Of a stretch of 64,000 nucleotides of DNA, positions 62,023 through 64,000 are shown one piece after another. Source of the stretch: CAVRJC01 sp963721435 (GTDB lineage Bacteria > Actinomycetota > Acidimicrobiia > IMCC26256 > DASPTH01); NCBI GenBank assembly GCA_963721435.1, contig CAVRJC010000012.1, positions 248,001 through 312,000 on the forward strand. Direction: 5' to 3'. The notes under the pieces are model-generated. The model had not been told where the DNA came from, did no database searches, and was given only the letters and a program-made list of their open reading frames with translations. How positions within the stretch are numbered: position 1 is the stretch's first letter; every line of letters begins with the position of its first letter. Position numbers and translations under genes: made by a program.

Positions 62023-62859
62023 TCACCACCCCTTGAACTCGGTGGGCCGGCGCTCGACGAACGCCTGCACACCTTCGTTGCTGTCGACCGATTGCATGCC
62101 GACCTCGAGTGCGAGCGCCTCGGCCTTGAACGCAGCTTCGCGCCCGCCTTCGAGCGCGGCGTTCACGAGTCGCTTGGTGAGCCCGATGGCGACCGTCGGG
62201 CCCGCGGCGAGGCGCTCGGCCCACTCGCGCGTACGGTCCTCGAGCTCGGCCGCGGGCACGACGCGGTTGACGAGCCCGATGCGACACGCTTCCTCGGCAG
62301 GCACGTCGTCGCCGAAGAAGAACAGCTCCTTCGCCTTCTGGGGGCCGACGAGCTGGGTGACCAGATACGGGCCACCGCCGTCGGGGATGAGCCCGCGCCG
62401 CACGAAGATCTCGATGAAGCGCGCGGTGTCGGCCGCGATCACGAGATCACACGCGAACGCGACGTGCGCGCCGAGCCCCGCCGCCGTGCCGTTCACCGCG
62501 GCGATGATCGGCTTCGGGCAGTCCTGCAGCGCGGTGAGCAGGCGCTGCGCGCCGAGGCTGCTCTCGAGCCCCTTCATCACCGTGCCGATGGGCCGGTCGG
62601 GCGCGCCCGGATATGTGCGGCGCTCCGAGGCGGCCGCGGCGCGCAGATCGCCGCCGGTGCAGAAGTGGCGGTCACCACTCGCGGTGAGCACGATCGCGCG
62701 CACGCCGAGGTCGGCGCCCGCGTCCTCGAGGTGCGCCAGGATGTGGCCGCGCTGCTCGCGCGTCAGCGAGTTCCCCGCTTCGGGGCGGTTGAGGGTGAGC
62801 CAGGCAACACCGCTCTCCTCCACGCGGTAGAGGACTTCTTCCGACGCGGCACCAGTCAT
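62023..62859 (-). CDS. Enoyl-CoA hydratase/isomerase family protein
   Basis: 278 residues of the crotonase fold. VAWLTLNRPEAGNSLTREQR, oxyanion-hole segment HFCTGGDLRAAAASERRTYP, IIAAVNGTAAGLGAHVAFAC (second oxyanion Gly), and the active-site region LIPDGGGPYLVTQLVGPQKA where a hydratase has Glu but here Asp-Gly-Gly occurs. It may be a hydratase, isomerase or ring-opening member. Six bases separate its stop from the upstream end of the amidohydrolase frame. Likely part of a CoA-linked pathway with the SDR and ligase to the right. Confidence 0.88.
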   Translation of the reverse strand: MTGAASEEVLYRVEESGVAWLTLNRPEAGNSLTREQRGHILAHLEDAGADLGVRAIVLTASGDRHFCTGGDLRAAAASERRTYPGAPDRPIGTVMKGLESSLGAQRLLTALQDCPKPIIAAVNGTAAGLGAHVAFACDLVIAADTARFIEIFVRRGLIPDGGGPYLVTQLVGPQKAKELFFFGDDVPAEEACRIGLVNRVVPAAELEDRTREWAERLAAGPTVAIGLTKRLVNAALEGGREAAFKAEALALEVGMQSVDSNEGVQAFVERRPTEFKGW

Positions 62860-62904
62860 CAGGGGTTCCGATCTTCAGCTCTCGCGCCCGTGATCGTCGC
62901 GGGG

Positions 62905-62910
62905 TACGTT
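62905..62910 (+). promoter_or_regulatory. Probable -10 box of leaderless SDR gene
   Basis: TACGTT, seven bases before the ATG at 62918. This geometry decides for the ATG over an in-frame TTG nine bases upstream, which would start inside the box. Confidence 0.5.
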
Positions 62911-62917
62911 GCCGCTC

Positions 62918-63658
62918 ATGCTTGCAGGTCTCACGCTCGACGGGAAGGTGGCGCTCGTCACCGGTGGCGCCGGAGGGATCGGGAGCGCGATCTGTCGCGA
63001 CCTCGGCGCGATGGGCGCCCGGGTGCTCGTCGCCGATGTCGACGGCCCGAGCGCGGAACGGGTCGCGGCGACGCAACCGGGCGCGACCGCGATGACGCTC
63101 GACCTCATGGACCCGGCCGCGATCGCGGCCGTCAGCGCACAGGCGCCGGTGATCGACATCCTGGTGAACAACGCGGGCACGTCGGCGGTCGGGCCGTTCG
63201 TGCAGAGCGATCCCGCGGAGTGGGACTCGTTGTACCGCATCAACCTGCTCGCCCCGATGTTGCTCGCGCACAGCGTGCTCCCCGGCATGCTGGAGCGGAA
63301 GTGGGGTCGCATCGTGTTCGTGTCGACCGACTCCGCACGCATCGGCGCCGGCGGCGAAGTTGCGTACTCCGCGTTCAAGTCGGGGCTCATCGGGTTCTCG
63401 AAGTCGCTTGCACGCGAGGCCGCACGCGGGCAGGTCACGAGCAACACCGTGTGCCCGGGTCCCACCGACACACCCATGCTGCGCGGCCTCATGGCCGACA
63501 AGGAGTCGATGCTCGACGCGCTCGTGCGGGCGATCCCGCTCCGGCGTCTGGGCGACGCCGACGACATCGCGGGGATGGTCGCGTACCTGTGCTCGGAGCG
63601 GGCGGGCTACATCACCGGGCAGACGCTGAGCGTCAGCGGCGGGATCACGATGGTGTAA
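62918..63658 (+). CDS. SDR-family oxidoreductase
   Basis: 246 residues from the ATG at 62918. Nucleotide motif TGGAGGIG (15-22), NNAG (84-87), catalytic S136/S139 in VFVSTDSARIG, and Y150/K154 in EVAYSAFKSGLIGFSKS. Asp40 after strand 2 (VADVDGPSAE) favours NAD. It resembles 3-hydroxyacyl-CoA dehydrogenase or FabG-like enzymes and lies next to an enoyl-CoA hydratase, suggesting the hydroxy-acyl step of a CoA-linked pathway. Its 3' end overlaps the convergent ligase by 14 bases. Confidence 0.9.
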   Translation: MLAGLTLDGKVALVTGGAGGIGSAICRDLGAMGARVLVADVDGPSAERVAATQPGATAMTLDLMDPAAIAAVSAQAPVIDILVNNAGTSAVGPFVQSDPAEWDSLYRINLLAPMLLAHSVLPGMLERKWGRIVFVSTDSARIGAGGEVAYSAFKSGLIGFSKSLAREAARGQVTSNTVCPGPTDTPMLRGLMADKESMLDALVRAIPLRRLGDADDIAGMVAYLCSERAGYITGQTLSVSGGITMV

Positions 63659-64000
63659 TGACGCGCGCACGGAGTAGCTGCTTGTCGACCTTGCCGTTCG
63701 CGTTGAGCGGCAGCTCGTCGACCACGACGAACCGGCGGGGCGCCTTGTAGTTCGCCATCGCGTCGCGCGCCCACCCGACCAGCTCGTCGGAGTCGAGGCT
63801 CCGCGACGCGCCGGGCACGACGAACGCCCACGGGACCTCGCCGAGGCGGTCGTCGGGCACACCGATCACGGCGGCGTGCGCGATCGCGCCGTGGCGGAGG
63901 AGCAGGTTCTCGACCTCCGCCGGATACACGTTGAAGCCGCCGACCACGATCATCTCCTTCTTGCGGTCGACGATCGCGACATTGCCCTGCGCGTCGAGCA
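63645..64000 (-). CDS. AMP-dependent acyl-CoA ligase, N-terminal part outside window
   Basis: C-terminal 118 residues: LDAQGNVAIVDRKKEMIVVG then GGFNVYPAEVENLLLRHGAI (A8 hinge), VIGVPDDRLGEVPWAFVVPG, YKAPRRFVVVDELPLNANGK and VDKQLLRARVITPS with the A10 lysine in NGKVDKQLL. The AMP-binding half and P-loop lie beyond the right edge. Likely activates a carboxylic acid for the adjacent hydratase and SDR. Stop overlaps the SDR 3' end by 14 bases. Confidence 0.88.
   Translation of the reverse strand, partial: LDAQGNVAIVDRKKEMIVVGGFNVYPAEVENLLLRHGAIAHAAVIGVPDDRLGEVPWAFVVPGASRSLDSDELVGWARDAMANYKAPRRFVVVDELPLNANGKVDKQLLRARVITPS

Noticed and set aside
1..64000. CRISPR arrays, tRNA or rRNA genes, insertion sequences, attachment sites
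   Set aside because: No regularly spaced repeats, no cloverleaf or rRNA core sequences, and no transposase or integrase motifs were seen on either strand.

Overview
The window is a dense, high-GC (about 68-70 %) actinobacterial chromosome segment. The mix points to an uncultured Acidimicrobiia-type or mycobacterium-like soil or marine heterotroph: F420-dependent luciferase-family oxidoreductases, family-2 amidohydrolases, D-aminoacylases, P450s, SDRs, a CoxL-like molybdenum hydroxylase, a 13E12/DUF222 HNH protein, and many GTG and leaderless starts. That placement is inferred from gene content only. No rRNA, tRNA, CRISPR array, IS element or integrase was seen, and no gene-free stretch exceeds about 145 bases.

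Layout. 0-6.3 kb: a partial LLM oxidoreductase; an ECF sigma factor with a membrane partner and a second protein sharing its outer domain; small DUF202, DUF6325-like and SHOCT proteins; a 14-TM drug exporter; a stand-alone LigD-type polymerase domain. 6.3-19.5 kb: an alkylsulfatase, two family-2 amidohydrolases, an LLM oxidoreductase, two D-aminoacylases, a citryl-CoA-lyase-like protein and an acyl-CoA ligase. 19.5-24.2 kb: a copper/silver P-type ATPase with its ArsR-type regulator, diverging from a P450/TauD-type dioxygenase pair. 24.2-29.1 kb: a sterol-desaturase-family enzyme, two SDRs and an orphan molybdopterin hydroxylase subunit. 29.1-36.4 kb: an SOS-box-bearing 13E12/HNH gene, a third D-aminoacylase, an acyl-CoA ligase and the metY-metX methionine pair. 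36.4-46 kb: an EthD-like protein and an NTF2-like protein, then a run of amidohydrolase, D-aminoacylase, Zn alcohol dehydrogenase, amidohydrolase, aldehyde dehydrogenase and VOC protein, opposed by an LLM oxidoreductase. 46-51.7 kb: hyuA, hyuB, a GatC/AtzG-like small protein and an amidase in one coupled operon. 51.7-57.7 kb: NTF2-like protein, membrane protein, P450, a lower-GC nuclease-helicase with a small convergent gene, MazG, pirin. 57.7-64 kb: FtsX-like permease, zinc-ribbon protein, amidohydrolase, enoyl-CoA hydratase, SDR and a partial acyl-CoA ligase.

How the genes fit. Most of the content looks like peripheral catabolism: hydrolases that open amide, ester, imide or sulfate groups, oxygenases and dehydrogenases, and CoA ligases with hydratase or lyase that pass acids to beta-oxidation-type steps. 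Substrates cannot be read from sequence.

Quality. About 15 conserved genes are broken by small extra-base indels, several of them two to five times, while homology continues across each break. Total lengths of most broken genes return to a whole number of codons when one base per break is removed. These are most simply uncorrected sequencing insertions, not decayed genes. I give full-length spans and mark the breaks. A recurring TANNNT box 6-8 bases upstream of start codons suggests that many transcripts are leaderless.
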